Translations under genes and position numbers: made by a program
Notes under the pieces: generated by a model
Databases searched by the model: none
What the model saw: the letters and a program-made list of their open reading frames with translations, nothing else
Told to the model about the DNA's origin: nothing
NCBI RefSeq assembly: GCF_008692845.1
Contig: NZ_VXJW01000001.1
Location: 124,001-188,000 of the forward strand
Length of the DNA stretch: 64,000 nucleotides
Source of the DNA: Salmonella enterica subsp. arizonae
Lineage (GTDB): Bacteria > Pseudomonadota > Gammaproteobacteria > Enterobacterales > Enterobacteriaceae
Reading direction: 5' to 3'
In this document: one piece after another, positions 58,728 to 64,000 of the stretch
Layout of the letters: every line of letters starts with the position of its first letter
How positions within the stretch are numbered: position 1 is the stretch's first letter

Positions 58728-59003
58728 ATGCGCCGAAGCCTTGTGGCCGCCGCGATGGCGGTCATACCAATGGTCGCGCTGGCAAACCAGAGCAGTCGTC
58801 CTGATATACAAGTGAATGTCCCGCCGGAAGTTTTCAGCACGCGCGGTCAGTCGTCCCAGCCCTGCATTCAGTGCTGCGTTTACCTGGATCAGAATTACTC
58901 CGAAGGCGCGGTAATAAAAGTGGAAGGGGTATTGCTCCAGTGCCAACGTGACGAAAAAACCATCAGCACGAATCCGTTAGTCTGGCGTCGCGTAACGCCA
59001 TAA
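58728..59003 (+). CDS. ynjH: YnjH, exported DUF1496 protein
   Basis: 91 residues with a signal peptide ending ALA. The mature part has CIQCCVYLDQNYSEGAVIKVEG and matches YnjH. Function unknown. Its last 41 bases overlap the convergent nudG. Confidence 0.88.
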   Translation: MRRSLVAAAMAVIPMVALANQSSRPDIQVNVPPEVFSTRGQSSQPCIQCCVYLDQNYSEGAVIKVEGVLLQCQRDEKTISTNPLVWRRVTP

Positions 59004-59379
59004 ACGTCTGCAATAGAGGAATATCTGCCGGGACGAGAGGATATTCCAGCGCCTCTTCCGGCGTACACCAGGCTAATGCCTGATGTTCCAGCGCGCGTAT
59101 CAGACCGTTAAATGCAGGCACATGCCAGGCGTGTAAATGAATCCGTCGGCCAGATATGTCGCGTTGATGGCTGGCGATATAGGCGCCGGGCGTGGCGTCA
59201 ATGCCTAACTCCTCGCGTAACTCGCGGACAAGCGCCTGCGGCTGAGTTTCGCCGGGTTCGACTTTACCCCCGGCAAACTCCCATAAACCGGCTTGATCCG
59301 CATGATTCGGGCGCTGGGCCAGCAGAATTTTGCCGTCGCGTTCAATGATGGCGGCAACAACATCAAGTTTTTTTATCAT
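58963..59379 (-). CDS. nudG: NudG, CTP/pyrimidine Nudix hydrolase
   Basis: 138 residues from the ATG at 59379. The Nudix box is complete (GGKVEPGETQPQALVRELREELGI). Hydrolyses oxidised pyrimidine and some purine nucleotides. Overlaps ynjH tail to tail. Confidence 0.93.
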   Translation of the reverse strand: MIKKLDVVAAIIERDGKILLAQRPNHADQAGLWEFAGGKVEPGETQPQALVRELREELGIDATPGAYIASHQRDISGRRIHLHAWHVPAFNGLIRALEHQALAWCTPEEALEYPLVPADIPLLQTFMALRDARLTDSC

Positions 59380-59451
59380 CGTCGTTAAGGTTGCTATTCC
59401 TGCCGGGAAGCGTCGCACTACCCCGGCCTTACGGTCAATCAGGCGGCTGAA

Positions 59452-60258
59452 TCAAACGCGAAACGTCGCCCAGACCGGCGCATGGTCGGAGGGTTTTTCC
59501 ATACTGCGAATGTCGTAGTCAATACCGGTTTCTGCGCAACGTTCCGCCAACGGGCGGCTTGCCAGCAAAAGATCTATTCGCAGTCCGCGATTATCCACGA
59601 AACCCTTAGAGCGGTAATCAAACCATGAGAATTTATCCACCGTTTCCGGATTCGCCTGACGGAACGTGTCCACTAATCCCCACTTCAGCAACCGAGACAT
59701 CCATTCACGCTCCTCCGGCAGGAAGGAGCATTTACCGGTTCGCAGCCAGCGTCTGCGGTTCTCTTCGCCTATACCAATATCCAGGTCGGTCGGGCTGATA
59801 TTCATGTCGCCCATAATCAATACCGGATTATCACATTTGAGTTCGGTCTCAAGATAATTTTGCAAGTTCTGGTAAAACTGCGCTTTTGCGGGAAACTTGA
59901 GCGGATGATCCCGGCTTTCTCCCTGAGGGAAATAGCCGTTAATGACGGTGATATTACCCAGCGGGGAGGGAATCTCCGCCATGATAATGCGACGCTGCGC
60001 CTCTTCGCCATCATCCGGAAAACCGCGTCTGACGGAAATTGGCGTGGCTTTCGTTAGCAGCGCGACGCCGTAATGCCCTTTTTGTCCGTGATAGAAAACG
60101 TTATAGCCCAGCTTCGCGACCTCTTCGAGCGGGAACATCTCATCGTGAACTTTTGTCTCCTGTAGGCCGATCACATCGGGCTGGTGTTTTTCGACAATCG
60201 CTTCAAGCTGATGGGGACGGGCGCGCAGGCCGTTGATATTAAAAGAGACAAATTTCAT
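59452..60258 (-). CDS. xthA: XthA, exonuclease III
   Basis: 268 residues from the ATG at 60258; upstream codons are not part of the family. The AP-endonuclease motifs are present: [32 protein letters not shown] and [11 protein letters not shown]. Main abasic-site endonuclease. Confidence 0.96.
   Translation of the reverse strand: MKFVSFNINGLRARPHQLEAIVEKHQPDVIGLQETKVHDEMFPLEEVAKLGYNVFYHGQKGHYGVALLTKATPISVRRGFPDDGEEAQRRIIMAEIPSPLGNITVINGYFPQGESRDHPLKFPAKAQFYQNLQNYLETELKCDNPVLIMGDMNISPTDLDIGIGEENRRRWLRTGKCSFLPEEREWMSRLLKWGLVDTFRQANPETVDKFSWFDYRSKGFVDNRGLRIDLLLASRPLAERCAETGIDYDIRSMEKPSDHAPVWATFRV

Positions 60259-64000
<3,742 letters not shown>

Overview
The window is chromosomal DNA of a Salmonella (family Enterobacteriaceae). 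I recognise a run of Salmonella-specific genes (pagC, pagD, cspH, envE, msgA, pliC, agsA with its FourU thermometer, the second RyhB copy, zinT, a cryptic aadA remnant, the periplasmic chorismate mutase). These join the backbone shared with E. coli: leuE-yeaR-yoaG-yeaQ-yoaF-yeaO-nimT/nimR-yeaL-yeaK-dgcJ-yeaH-yeaG-mipA-yeaE-yeaD-gapA-msrB-yeaC-pncA-ansA-sppA-ydjA-selD-topB-gdhA-ynjH-nudG-xthA-astCAD. Several features are not those of the reference serovars as I remember them, so a less-studied lineage or subspecies is likely. All names come from recalled protein sequences; no search was run.

Region 1 (1-8.3 kb) is accessory DNA. The left edge holds the first 81 codons of a type III effector of the WEK(I/M)xxFF family. 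Then come an OmpT/OmpP-like omptin protease, a tiny lipoprotein, a lambda Bor/Iss lipoprotein, a small cysteine-rich exported protein, the g-type lysozyme inhibitor PliG behind a Zur-type operator, and a complete 1384-residue SPATE serine protease autotransporter. The SPATE sits directly beside msgA, where S. Typhi (from memory) carries its typhoid toxin islet.

Region 2 (8.3-17.5 kb) is the SPI-11-like PhoP-associated block msgA-envE-cspH-pagD/pagC. It continues with a tRNA-Arg(CCU) plus a decayed tRNA-Gly, the c-type lysozyme inhibitor PliC, small lipoproteins, a Fur-box-driven short transcript or small ORF, heat-inducible agsA (sigma-32 promoter plus RNA thermometer), a cytosolic BNR/sialidase-like protein, a frameshifted cytochrome b561 and a TRL-like lipoprotein.

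Region 3 (17.5-32.4 kb) has a five-gene peptide/nickel-type ABC importer, an MscS channel, a 19-cysteine copper-storage-like protein, tRNA-Arg(UCU), Zur-controlled zinT, an internally deleted aadA, LuxR- and MerR-type regulators next to an AriR-like connector, a secreted chorismate mutase with an orphan amino-acid-binding protein, leuE, the nitrosative-stress genes yeaR-yoaG and a membrane protein, and RyhB-2 upstream of yeaQ.

Region 4 (32.4-64 kb) is conserved housekeeping DNA: 2-nitroimidazole export, c-di-GMP synthesis, the yeaGH stress kinase operon with a sigma-54 promoter, glycolysis (gapA), methionine sulfoxide repair, NAD salvage, asparaginase, signal-peptide peptidase, selenophosphate synthesis, topoisomerase III, glutamate dehydrogenase and exonuclease III. 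The start of the ast arginine-succinylation operon, also behind a sigma-54 promoter, runs off the right edge. A decayed anaerobic sulfatase maturase and a palindromic-ended repeat interrupt it.
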